From Selaginella moellendorffii (Eukaryota; Streptophyta; Lycopodiopsida; Selaginellales; Selaginellaceae): a DNA stretch of 64,000 bases. The translations under genes and the position numbers were made by a program. Under the pieces are notes generated by a model. That model searched no databases, was not told the DNA's origin, and was given only the letters and a program-made list of their open reading frames with translations. Location of the stretch: contig NW_003314302.1 of NCBI RefSeq assembly GCF_000143415.4, positions 327,182 through 391,181 on the forward strand, given 5' to 3'. Below are positions 23,217-34,203 of this stretch, in pieces (the stretch's first letter is position 1; the number at the start of each line of letters is the position of its first letter).

Positions 23217-26200
23217 ATGGTAGATCAGCAATCTCCTCCTTTGACTCTGGAGCAGTAGTTGGTACAATTGCTTGATGCTATGCGCTTGCAATTGAACAAC
23301 CAAACTCAGTTGATGGCAGCGTTCACAGCACGTGGTACAACTCCTCCTGCTCTTGGTGCTAATCCTCGCGTTCGGCCGGAGTTTTTTTGCGGGAATCTTG
23401 GGGATGATGTGTACCATTGGTTCGATCACTTCACAGTGATTGCCACATATCATTCTTGGGATGATGCTCGATGTTTGCGTGAGTTTCCCACGTGTCTCCA
23501 AGGGATGGCATTGCAATGGTACAATGGTCTGAGCACGGCCACTCGTGGGGATTGGAGTGTTCTTCTAGACATCTTCAAACGCGCCTTCGGATATGCTGAC
23601 GGCTGTGATGATGCCTTCCAACAATTGCATCGTCTTCGCCAAGGGCCGTCTGAGTCGGTGATGCAATTTGGCGTTTGTTTCCGAAGTCTTTTGCTTCGTG
23701 CGGAGCCAAATATGTCGGAACGGATCAAGCTAGGAATGTTGTGGCCAACACTTTGTCAAGATCTTGTTGAACTTGTGCATGCACTTGCTCCCGCCACCCT
23801 TGACGACGCTCTTCGCTTGGCACAACGTTATGAGACGTCGCATCTTCCACTTCTCGCTGCCTGTCCTTCAGCTCCCCTTCCTATGGGTGATGGTCCTGTT
23901 CCAATGAAGGTTGATGCTGCTGCTGCTCACGTCCAAGGATAAGGTCGAGGACGAGATCATGGCTGTGATGTTCACTGTTGGGCGTGTGATGAAGTTGGTC
24001 ATACTTATCGGAGTTGTCGGCGGTTTCCGGATTAGCGACCTCCATTTCCTAGGTGGCGACCTTGGTGTCAGCAACATCCTGTTGGCGCTGCTGCAGTGGA
24101 TGGTTTGGACACCGAGATACATTTGAGAAACGAGGAGTCGTGCGAGTAACGGAGGGACCTTGCGCGAATAAGTCAGTGACCCCTCCATCTTTCTTTCGGG
24201 AGTATCATCAAGGGGTTCACTCGGCACCAGTTCATCCAATGTTTACTTTCCAAGCTTGTTTTTATAATAAGAGGTCTCCTATTATTTTCTCCGTTTTGGT
24301 TGATACAGGTTCGAGTTTATCTTCTATTGCTCAACCTGTTGCCACACGTTGCCGTTTACACTTGCGTCCTGCGGCAGAACTAGTTTTCAAACCAGTTTTT
24401 ATGGCAACGGCCGTACACATGCATGGTGGACCTGGTTGTGCATGTGGGCGATCTCGAGCTTGAGTTGCAATCATTGCACATGGTGCCGAGTCAAACTTTT
24501 GACCTCATTCTTGGTATGGATTGGTTGTAGCGTAATCATGCCAAGTGTGATTTTGAAGCTTCTCCCCTTTGTCTCATACTTCCTTATGTTTTATTCATTC
24601 CTCTCACTTCTGTACCTTTTTGTCCCTCTATTTCTACATCCGCTTCCATTACTTTTGTTCCCCCATTATTTCCTCTTATGTTTCCATCTTGTTCTGCTCT
24701 TCTCATTTCCGATCCCTTCGACGATCGTTGTGTTGCAATGGTGGACCAGCTCATGAAGGAGTATTCTGATCTCTTTGAATTTGACCTCTCGTCTGGAGCC
24801 AAGATTGCCACATGTCATCCAATTCCAACCGGGGATGCTCGTCCAATCAAGGTTCTTGTTCGTCGTCGGTCACCCAAGGAAATCTAGATTTTACGTGCAA
24901 ATGCCAAGGAGATGTTGGAGAAGGGTGTTATTCAGAAGTCACAGAGTCATTGAGCATGTGAACCTCATCTTGTGACGAAGCTTGATGGGAGTATTCGTTT
25001 CTGCATCGAGTATCGTCCATTAAACGAAGTGACGATCCTAGATGTGTACCCTCTTCCTCACACTGCTGATGTCTTAGATCGTCTGGGCCGAAGTCGTTGG
25101 TTCACCAAGCTAGATCTTGTTTTTGGGTACTGGCAAGTACCGATGGCCGAAGAAGATATTCCTAAGACTGCTTTTCGTACACCATTTGGTTTATACAAGT
25201 TCTTAGTATGCCGTTTGGTTTGAACAATGCTCCAGCAACTTTCCAGTGGATGATGGACGAGGTTTTTTGCAATATGCCGGAGGTGACTGCTGACTTCATT
25301 GATGATGTCTTGATTCACTCGGAGGGGATGTGGGAGGAGCACGTTTGTGATGTTTGTAAAGTGTTGGATTGGCTACGCGACGTTGGTTTAAAATTGAAGC
25401 AGTCGAAGTGCGTGTTTGGGTCTAAGGATACAACTTATCTTGGATACCATATTTCTTGTGAGGGTTTGCAAGTTGATCTTGACAAACTTGTGGCTATTCT
25501 AAAGTTCCCTACTCCGAAGTGTGTGAATGATGTGCAGCACTTCTTGGGCAAGGTGAAATATCTCGGTCGTTTTGTGGATCATTTTTCTAATTGCACTGCA
25601 CCATTGCGAGCATTGCTGAAGTCATCAACATCATCTTTCATCTAGTCTCTGGATTGTGAGCGGGTGTTTGGGGATCTCAAAAACCTGTTGACGACTCCTC
25701 TGGTTTTGGCATATCCTGACTACACTCGACCTTTTATGTTGCGCGTCGATGCTTCTAACATTGGTCTTGGAGGTGTGTTGATGCAAGGGAGCTCGAGTGT
25801 GCCTGGTCAATGCCATCCCATTGCGTATATAAACCGTACATTACAACCAACGGAAATGAACTACTCCATGATAGAGAAGGAGCGTTTAGCAGCAGTTTGG
25901 GGTTTTGAGAAACTTCATGCATATCTACATGGTTCTCGAATGTTACTTGAAGGTGATCATGCTGTTGTTACTTCATTATTGAAGTGGAAGAACTTGGTTA
26001 GTCGTACTGCTCAATGGGCTTTGAAGCTTCAGATATATAATTTTGATGTTGTTCATCGCCCTGGGAGTTCTATGACTGATGCTGATGCTCTTTCTCAATC
26101 TCCTTTTCCTTCTCCATTCTCTTCTCATGTTTCTGATGAGCTTGTTGTTCTAGCCTCTGTGGATTTTCTAGACCAGGATTCTGTGTTATCGGCGGTTGCT

Positions 26201-27470
26201 GTACTTGACATTCAGTGTCCACAAGGTGCAGAGCAAGATCTACCTTCTCTTGATGAGGCTCGCGAGGTTCAAAAGATTGAGCCATGGATTCAAAGGCTTC
26301 GAAATGGGTTTGAGAATCCTGCATCACTTGCTAATGACTTGCCTTTCCGGCATTTACATTCTCAATATCGCCTTGAAGATGGCTTTCTTTATTTTATGTG
26401 GACAAATCCTGATAATCATTTATGGCTGGTGGTGCCTTCTATCTTTATTCCACGATTTCTCCATGCCTACCATGATTCTCCTATTCTAGATGGGCATATG
26501 GGACATTGTCGTATAACCGAGAAGTTGTGCAGGTCTTTCTATTGGCCGGAGATGCGACATGATATTATCTGGTATGTGCGTAGCTGCGTTTGGTGCTAAA
26601 CTCGTAATATTCCCCCTCAGGCTGCAGAAGGACGGTTGGAGTCAATTGCAGTTTCCCGTCCATTTGAGTTGGTGACGTTTGATCTTATGGGACATTTTCC
26701 ACAATCAACTGCTGGCAATGAGTATGTTATTATTGCTTCTGACTACTTGACTCGTTGGGTGGAAGTTGGTGCTCTTGCTAGCACCTCTGCAACTGCTGTT
26801 GGATACTTCCTCCTCAATCGAGTGGTGTTTCAGCATTCTTGTCCAGAGCGAATTCTTTCGGATAATAGTCCCGCATTTATGGCTAAGGCATTTCATGTCT
26901 TGATGTCTCGGTTGGGGATACGCCACACTTTCACGAGTGATTATCATCCATAATCAGACGGTTTGGTGAAACGGCTCGTTCAAACATTCAAGGGGATGAT
27001 TATGAAGTATGTGAACTTTCAGCATTCGGATTGGGATGATTATTTGCCGTCTCTTCGGTATGCATATATCACAGGGGTGCAGAGTTCTGTTGGTGCTTCA
27101 CCATATAAACTCCTATATGGTCATGATCCAATATTACCAACGGAGCTGGGTTTACCTTCGCAATTGCCACGAGTTGTGGATGCTAAATCATGGGGATCAG
27201 TATTTGATGAGCATTCTTCCACTTGTCCGAGCAGAATTTACCAAACACTTAGGCCGCATACAAGTGGGACAACAATGGCGGTATAACTCTTATCATCGTC
27301 CACCAACAGAGTATAAAGTGGATAGTCTATTTTTCCCATCTTACGGTACATGGTTTATTTAAGGGGCTCCTTGCACAGTGGAAAGGACCGTATCGGGTGT
27401 TGCAGCAAGTTGGACCACAAGTTTATGAGGTTTGGCATGACATCGAGCAAGCCAATCCTATAGAGCTTAT
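23217..27470 (+). pseudogene. Gag-Pol polyprotein of gypsy copy 1, with stops and frameshifts
   Basis: Gag starts with an ATG at 23217 but meets TAG after 13 codons (CAG to TAG relative to copy 2). The capsid region runs to about 23940. The zinc knuckle is CWACDEVGHTYRSC near 23970-24010. The aspartic protease carries DTGSS near 24300. Reverse transcriptase spans about 24740-25640 with the catalytic FIDDVLIHS near 25298-25324. RNase H (LRVDASNIGLGG, EGDHAVVTSLL) lies at about 25720-26090. Integrase spans about 26430-27280 with a zinc-binding HHCC part, then D and D, but the third acidic residue of the DDE triad is replaced ('LVKRLVQTF' where copy 2 has 'LVEWLVRTF'). A GPY/F-like WKGPYRVLQQ follows. 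The element cannot move on its own products. Confidence 0.9.
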
Positions 27471-27513
27471 GAATAGTTTAGAAATATCTATTAATATTTT
27501 ATATTTAATTTTC

Positions 27514-27556
27514 ATATATATATATATATATATATATTTATTTATTTATTTTTAAA
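27514..27556. repeat. (AT)n then (TTTA)n simple repeat
   Basis: A run of about 12 AT units followed by about 3 TTTA units, lying between the truncated gypsy copy and the start of the palindrome arm. Confidence 0.85.
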
Positions 27557-28433
27557 AGAAATCTGCTAATGAGAATCTGAAACTGTTATTGGACATGTGG
27601 GGAAATAGAAAAATGTGACAGGACACGAGTCTAGGGCTTTATGTCTGATCATCTTATTTGAAAACTGAGACAAGTTGAAAGGTCTTGATCAATTTGGTTT
27701 GCAAGCTCTTTGCACTATAGATAGATCACTAGATTTAATTGTGCTAGAACATTTGAATGGCAACCACTTTAGCTGGGACTAGAGGGAAATTGCATAGATT
27801 TTTTAGGTGTAATTTGCCTTTTTGTGTCTCTTAGCTAAATGGGTTACTTTGTGTGAAGCAAAATACCATTAGACTTTATTTTTCTTTTTCGCATTTGTTT
27901 ATGGGCAGCCAGCTTTATTTTGTAATGTGGGATCCTTGATGCAGTGGAGCTCCATGCTAAATAGGGTGTGAGCAGTAAAAAGTAAGGGCTCAAAGTGCAA
28001 ATCTTGCCCCAGACATCAACTAGGACAGGAAACACATATAATCCTCGAAATCAAGGAGACAACCTCATCCCTCGCCAATTACCTGAAATGCATGGAGTTG
28101 TGATGGCAAATACATGTATAAGGCAACCATAATCAGAGACCTTGAATGGCCACAAAAAAGAAGAAGGCAAGGCCAGTGAGCAGAATCACCACAACAACAA
28201 GGACACCACTGATGCAAAAATGATAATTCAACTTGCATTTTTGGATCCATTAGTCTCATGCTTCCAGTTGGGCACCACAAGACTATCAAAACAGCATATA
28301 GATAGATAAAATCTTAGCTTGAACAGCATATAGATCTTAGCTTGAGATTTCTTATATTTCCTTTTAGGTTTGGGTCATTAAATTCTTATCATAGAACACC
28401 TTTAAATTATTCTAGTTATATTTTACACACTAC

Positions 28434-29371
28434 TTAGAACTTACACACTTTCATACCTTTGGCAGTGGCCGGGCGTTCCATGCAACGCTCCTTCCAAGCC
28501 ATGACGTTTGGGAAGTTCTCGAGGCCTATAACCTCCGCCCCCTTGTAATAAACCTCGATACAGTAGATCCATGGGAAAGTGGCCATGTCCGCGATGGAGT
28601 AGCCGCCATCTATCAAAAACTCTCGCCCATCAAGCCGCTTCTCCAGCACTCCCATCAGGCGCTTCACCTCGGTGGAGTAACGCTCCAGGGGGTATGGATG
28701 ATCGCACTTATCCTTGGCATAGACGTAGAAGTGCCCAAACTAACGAAAGAAAGAAACAAATGAGAGCTCAAGAACATGAAGAACAAAATCCCAAACAAGA
28801 TAAACAAGGCAATAACACCAAGAACACCAAGATCCAAGAACAAAACCCATGCATCAACGAAGAACACAACGATGATCCATGAAATCTAGGAATTCACAAG
28901 TTTCTCTAACCTGGCCGGCCATTGGGCCAACGCCTGCCATTTGGAAGAAGACCCACTGGATTGTCTCCCACTTGAGCCTGGGATCTTGCGAGATGAACTT
29001 GCCCGTCTTCTCCGCCAGATAGAGAAGAATCGCTCCACTCTCGAAGACATTCATGGGTTTTCCATCTGGATAGCGAATCCAAATTAGAAAGATCGAAAAG
29101 ACAAGCGATCAAAAGAGCAGCAAACCTGGGCCATTTGGATCGACGATTGCGGGGATTTTGGAGTTGGGATTGATGGCAACGAAGTCCGGATGGAACTGCT
29201 CGTTGTTTCGGATGTTAATTGTGTGCGGCTCGTAGTCAAGCCCCATTTCTTCGAGCGCAATGCTCACCTGATCGTTTAGATCAAACTCCGATCAAACAAG
29301 AGAAAATCCTTGGCTGTGATCAATACCTTAATGCCATTTGGAGTGGCAAGGCTGTAGAGCTGGATCGCCAT
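28434..29371 (-). CDS. Glutathione S-transferase, YfcG/Ure2p-like (Nu class), left-arm copy
   Basis: Four exons: 29327-29371, 29126-29267, 28911-29065 and 28434-28739, 215 aa, identical in exon lengths to the right-arm copy. The N-terminal thioredoxin-like domain has ATPNG (active-site TPN motif of YfcG-type GSTs), NPNSKIPAIVD (cis-proline loop) and FESGAILLYLAEKTG (Glu-Ser contacting glutathione). The C-terminal helical domain has YSTEVKRLMGVLEKRL and YSIADMATFPW, typical of this class. These enzymes work as glutathione-dependent disulfide or peroxide reductases in the cytosol. Few differences separate it from the other copy: NGIK for NGMK, DG for EG in the 'RLxGRE' loop, VYYK for VFYK. It is divergent from the PPR gene, 111 bp apart. 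Confidence 0.88.
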
Positions 29372-29482
29372 AGTCGCGGTGTTGTTCTTCCGCTAGGGTT
29401 CATCTTAAATCCTTGATTTTTAGTCCACATCTCACAGTCAAACTGCCACGTGTTAGAGTCAAAGTTTCAACGGAACCTTTGA
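29372..29482. promoter_or_regulatory. 111-bp bidirectional promoter, GST / PPR (left arm)
   Basis: The start codons of two divergent genes are 111 bp apart. The stretch includes 'gctagggttcatc', a partial telo-box on the other strand. The same spacing and nearly the same sequence recur in the right arm. Confidence 0.6.
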
Positions 29483-31943
29483 ATGATCCTTGTTCTTGGC
29501 TCGAAGAAGAAGCGAAACCCGCAGCAACGATTTCCTTCTCTCGGGATCCATCTCTCTTCCAAGGATCAATCGGTGCCAGATCTCGCAAAGACCCAGCTCC
29601 AAAAATCCCTCGACCAGCTCGAGAGCCGCGAGGTCCGAGGAGATTTCACCCTCTACAGCTCGCTCCTAGCTCAATGCAGCGCCGCCAGATGCCTCGCCGC
29701 GGCACGGCAGATCCATGCCTTGATCCTACGCGATCGATACAACTCAGAGCTGGTCATCAACAATCTAGTCGTGAGGATGTTTGGCGCTTGCGGTGGATTG
29801 GACGAAGCAAGGAGTCTCTTCGCGAGAATTCGTCCCAGGAACGTTTTCTCGTACAACATCATGCTTGGCGCACTTGCCCAAAACCGGCATCTTTACGACG
29901 CAAGGAATCTCTTTGATCTGATGCCTGGAAGAACAGATGTGTCGTGGACTGCAATGATTTCCTCTTATGCATCCACCGGGGAAGTCTCGCTAGCGAAAGA
30001 AATCTTCGATGAAATTCCCGAAAAGGATAGGATTTCATGGAACGCGATGATCACAGCATATGCCCAAGCTGGGTATTGTTACGAGGCTCTTGAGATGCTC
30101 AGAAACATGGATTTGGAGGGCCTTCAGCCCGACAACATCACATTCATCAGCAGCATAAATTGCTGTTCCACTGTCGGCTGCCAGGTGACGGGGCGACAGC
30201 TCCATGATGATGTCGTTGATTTGGGCCTCATGGCGCATGTCTCCGTGGCCACTGCCTGCGTTAGCATGTACGGGAAGTTTGGTCGGGTCGAGAAAGCCAC
30301 TGAGATCTTTGACAAAATGCCGCAAAGGAATGTCGTGTCGTGGACGACAATGGTTGCAGCATATGCCCAGAATGGGCATCTTGACGAAGCGAGAGAAATA
30401 TTCGACCGGGCGTCTCAACGAAACGATGTTACGTGGAATGCGATGCTGGCGGCTTTTGTGCAGGGTGGACAGCTCTATAACGCAAGAGTAATGTTTGATT
30501 GTATGCCCATGCAGAACGCTTCTACGTGGAACACGCTGATTGCGGCGTTTGGCCAGAGAGGGGATTTGGAGGAAGCCACGGACTTGTTCCATCGAATGCC
30601 GCTGCCGAATCTGATATCTTGGAACACCATCATCTTTGCAAATGCCCAAAACGGGCGTGGAGAGAATTCCATCAAGCTGCTGATGAGAATGGATGTCGAG
30701 GGACTTCGTCCAAACCGAGTGACACTTCTTGCGGTCATTGATGCCTGTTCTAACATCGGAAACACCGATCTGGGAAGAATGGTCCTCTCAATTGTCGAGG
30801 AAATGGAGTTTACACACCAAGTTGCGATTGCTACCGCATTAGTGGCAATGTTTGCGAGGTGCCAGAATCTGGACAGCGCCAAACTTGTGTTTGACAATGT
30901 GGATCAACACGATGTCATGCTATGCAACTCTATGCTCTATGCGTATACTCAAAACGGGCATCTTGAGGCAGCCAAGAGGATGTTCTCACAAATGAAGGAA
31001 AAAAATACAGTCTCTTTCAACCTGATGATAACCATGAACGTCCAAAACGGGCTCATAGATGACGCCGAGAAGATGCTTTCGACAATGCCAGACCGGGATG
31101 TTGTCTCTTGCATCTTGTCATGACACGATGATTCTCGCATTTGCCCAAAATGGCCACTACAGCGACGCATGGCTGCTTTACAGAACTCTCAACTTGGATG
31201 GCTTTCATGCGAATAACTTCACCTTTGTTGGTGCACTGGAAGCCCTCTTAGGGATTTCATCGCTGCGAGAGACGAGAGCTCTCCACGCGATGATCCTCGA
31301 GAGTGGATTAGTCTCCGACGTGAGCGTCGCCACTGGGCTTGTGAACGTCTACGGAAAATGTGGCAACATATCCGAGGCTACCAGGATCTTTCATGGCATG
31401 CCCACAAAGAGCATGGTATCCTGGAGCGCCATGATAACGGCATATGCCCAGAATGGGCATAACATGTCAGCCTTGACGTGCTTTGGGCTCATGCAGCAGC
31501 AGGGTTTCGTACCGGATGCCGTGACGTTTGTGGCCGCCATATCAGCTTGCAGCCACGCGGGGCTTGTGGAGGCCGCTCGAGGCTACTTTCTCTCGATGCA
31601 AGTGGACTTCATGATTGATCCAATCTGCGAGCATTTTGGGTGCTTGATCGATCTGCTGGGCCGATCTGGGAAGCTGGAATCTGCGCAGGAGTTGATCAAG
31701 TGCATGCCGTTTTTGCCGGATTCTAGCAGCTGGACGGCACTCTTGAATGCCTGTTGCATACATGGCGATCTCACTAGAGCCTCGAGCATTGGTGATTTGA
31801 TAATTGAGATGCCGGGATGTGACGAAGCTGGGCCTCATGTGCTGCTTTCTAATGTTTACAGCGTCCTAGGAGAGCGAGGGAAAGCTGCAAGAGTCCAAGA
31901 GATTCTCTCCAGAAAAATAAATAAAGGTCTAATGATAGTGTAG
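29483..31943 (+). pseudogene. PPR protein gene, left-arm copy, broken by a deletion
   Basis: From the ATG it matches the intact 853-residue right-arm gene for about 543 residues, then reads into a stop at 31121-31123 (DVVSCILS-stop). Compared with the intact copy about 85 bp are missing after 'gggatgttgtct', and a short filler that reads as the reverse complement of the missing part sits at the joint. The remaining repeats and C terminus continue in another frame to 31943. PPR units are P/L/S type, with an E-like end and no DYW domain. A truncated product of about 546 residues could still be made. The deletion removes one PPR unit and the frame, so I call it a pseudogene. Confidence 0.85.
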
Positions 31944-31989
31944 AATTTCGTAGTATATTTTTATTAGTCAAAAATAGTTACACAAGTTT

Positions 31990-32260
31990 TCTTTTTGGCA
32001 AAACTTAAATTCAAACTGAAGAATCGCAATGCGATGCAGCTCCTGCGATGAGCACCTGCTCACCTGGAGATGATTTCCAGACCTCTCTGGACGATGATCT
32101 TCCTGTCTGCCAAGCTTGATCTCCCATTCTTGCTCGATCACGCTCCATGCTGCGTCCTTGTCCCGTGCAAACTCCACTAGAAGTTTCATGTAAGCCAGTG
32201 GCAGTGGGAGCTTAAGGTGGTCAAGAGCAACCAAGACGTTGGCGGTAGTCTATGTATCCA
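31990..32260 (-). pseudogene. Scrap of the TPR-SET gene C terminus (left arm)
   Basis: The minus strand reads 'PLPLAYMKLLVEFARDKDAAWSV' then 'EIKLGRQEDHR'. This matches the C-terminal part of the SET gene ('ANLAYMISLAKFARDKDAARSV...RLGRQEDHR') but is more diverged from it than the two large SET copies are from each other. No SET domain is nearby. Confidence 0.65.
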
Positions 32261-32618
32261 TAAAAATTCCCCATAACCACCATGCCCAACAGCGAGAGAC
32301 AGGACAAATGCGAAATTCCGAGGATCCCGTCATCGCGTATCTCCAGGCTGGGAATCAGTATGCCGGAGCTGCAGGGTCATATCCGCTTGAAAGTTGCAGA
32401 GGTGTTTCAATGGAGCTTGATCCGAGTGCTAGAGGAGCTTCTCCAGCAACCAGACAGCTTAAACATTTCCGCATCAGAAGTTAAAAAGACAATGAAACAC
32501 TGAATAGAGTGAGTTGACATTTATGATGGATCCTCGACCACATCTGGACATGGCGAGCCAACATATAACTTACTCCCTTGAATATGCAGAATTGCTCTAG
32601 GACTTTTTATTATAGGAT
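32261..32618. other. Non-coding part of left arm
   Basis: It is conserved in the right arm, with indels. One frame gives 'LQGHIRLKVAEVFQWSLIRVLEE' in both arms, but it is broken outside this stretch. I do not recognise it. Confidence 0.4.
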
Positions 32619-32942
32619 TTAAATCATTATCACATCAGGATCTTGTATAAGAGTTTCATCAAGGAAAACGATGCAATCAGGGCCTCTTTCCCAAAATATT
32701 GCAAGAGAAACACCAACACGATCATCAAGAACAGTTTCATGAAGAAATTCCATGCAGTCCGGGCTCCTTTCCCCAACATTTGCAAGAGAAACACTGACAC
32801 GATCGCCAACAACTTCATCAGCTCCAACAGGAACACAAAGAACATCTTCCGGATTTCCAAGACGGCACCCATTTCCCTGAAAATCCTTGAGAGTCAGAGG
32901 GTTTATATACAAGAGAACAACCTTTTCGCCACCATTTTCCAT
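32619..32942 (-). CDS. Conserved 107-codon frame of unknown function (left arm)
   Basis: It runs from an ATG to a stop with 107 codons and is kept open, at the same length, in the right arm (37145-37468). The C-terminal half contains two copies of a ~25-residue unit of the form V-S-L-A-x-x-x-E-R-x-P-D-C-x-x-F-L-x-E/K-T. Upstream on the same strand (about 33020-33130) a frame reading 'VIKKAFEKALAKARAEQLARDCKF' could be an earlier exon. I do not recognise a domain. The frame could be open by chance, because the arms are young in their coding parts. Treat as hypothetical. Confidence 0.35.
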   Translation of the reverse strand: MENGGEKVVLLYINPLTLKDFQGNGCRLGNPEDVLCVPVGADEVVGDRVSVSLANVGERSPDCMEFLHETVLDDRVGVSLAIFWERGPDCIVFLDETLIQDPDVIMI

Positions 32943-33995
32943 ACAAAAACCTTAATGAATCTTCCTGGACAATCCATGTGCATCCAGGTGGCAGTGAAGC
33001 TTGAAACCTCAGATCTCACCTAAACGCAAAATCGATCAGTAACCTGGATGAATTTGCAATCCCTGGCAAGTTGCTCCGCTCTCGCCTTGGCAAGAGCCTT
33101 TTCAAACGCCTTCTTGATAACTAATGTGTTTAGCATGTGGAGCTTCTAATGCGTTTCTATAAAGTTGATTTGCTTCATATAAAAGATGGATAGAATTACT
33201 AATTCTATATGTATCTTGCAATAGTTTCCCTGATTGTGAGGCCTAATTACTCCAAATCAAATATTCTGTAACTGACAAGCAACAAAGGAGGATGCTGTTC
33301 ATCTGGATGATGTAAATTAGACCTTATTATTATTTTTGTGATAGAGCTTTTGTTAATGTGTGTTTCTATTTAGGCTAATTATGGATGCAAGACCTTTGTC
33401 GATTCACTGAGAAAAAGTATTAATAACATGGCGCCGCACTTCACAATACAGCATCCAGGGAGTGCAATGCTGACAACGTTCTTACGCTTTGAAAACCATA
33501 GGTTTAATTGTGCCGTGAAAAATCACTTTGTATAATGGTGACTGACATGAAACAGAGTACTTCATGCTTGATTGAGCGCATAAATCTATCCCAAAGCAGT
33601 TACATGTTTATAGGCCTATCTTATCTTCAGCGACCATTCGCCACCTTGTTACTTTCTTGACGATGAGGACGTTGGGCAAGCACAGTGCGCTCCAACGTGA
33701 TAAAAACGCGAGAGATTACGAGTGAGACTTACAGCCGAGTTGTAGTACTTTCAAGAGCTGCCGCTTCAAGCATCCAGTGCCACTCCACTGGAGAAACGAC
33801 CTTTAGCTTGTGGATTTAGACCTGTGTGGTATGTTGCGAATCTCACGCTCCCCTTGAACACTTGACGGCACACGTCTAATCCTTCACAGTCTGGATGTTT
33901 AGCCAGGGGTGCAATGGCGCATTTTGAAAGAAAACGAAACAAAATATCAATCCCATCGTTACCGCCTTGTTCGGATATTCTATGGCATATTTTTT
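32943..33995. other. Inner non-coding part of left arm
   Basis: Apart from the possible exon at about 33020-33130 (minus strand), no gene is seen. The sequence is mirrored at 36371-37140. Confidence 0.5.
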
Positions 33996-34203
33996 ATACA
34001 ACTCTTGCTTAATCCTATTTAGGTTTAGCTATTTATAACAAATTCACTCTTCACAAATTCTTAAATTCTCTTTTAATCCCCATATGCCCAAACAATTAAA
34101 CACACAAAGCCTTTAAATTTGTGGTACAACATCATAAAACCCCTTAAATCCCAAACTTTCACCTCCTCCCTAAACATATTAAGAAAAAGAAGAAACGGGA
34201 AAC

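Larger units (their letters stand above)
22890..27475 (+). mobile_element. Ty3/gypsy LTR retrotransposon, copy 1, lacking its 3' end
   Basis: A 5' LTR of 175 bp (22890-23064, TGTGAGGGCC...ACTCACA) is followed by gag, protease, reverse transcriptase, RNase H and integrase, in that order, which defines Ty3/gypsy. The sequence matches the fuller copy at 48.3-53.3 kb closely until about 27470. There the homology breaks off inside the last part of pol ('aagccaatcctatagag') and AT-rich DNA with an (AT)n run begins. No 3' LTR is present. The primer site after the LTR begins TTAGTGGAGG and is not the usual initiator-Met type. Confidence 0.93.
27600..33995 (+). repeat. Left arm of a large imperfect palindrome
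   Basis: The reverse complement of this stretch matches 36371-42311 and then, after a 5.5-kb insertion, 47800-48240. Order in the arm, outside to inside: 3'-flank, GST gene, PPR gene, SET scrap, 107-codon frame, non-coding inner part ending 'gatattctatggcatatttttt'. The PPR and GST coding parts are nearly identical between arms (a handful of amino-acid changes). The outer flank at about 28.0-28.4 kb is clearly more diverged. Confidence 0.92.

Noticed and set aside
28065-28289. Small membrane protein (74 codons) in the outer arm
   Set aside because: A hydrophobic stretch (LVVVVILLTGLAFFFF in one frame) is present, but the right-arm counterpart is not kept in frame, so coding is not supported.
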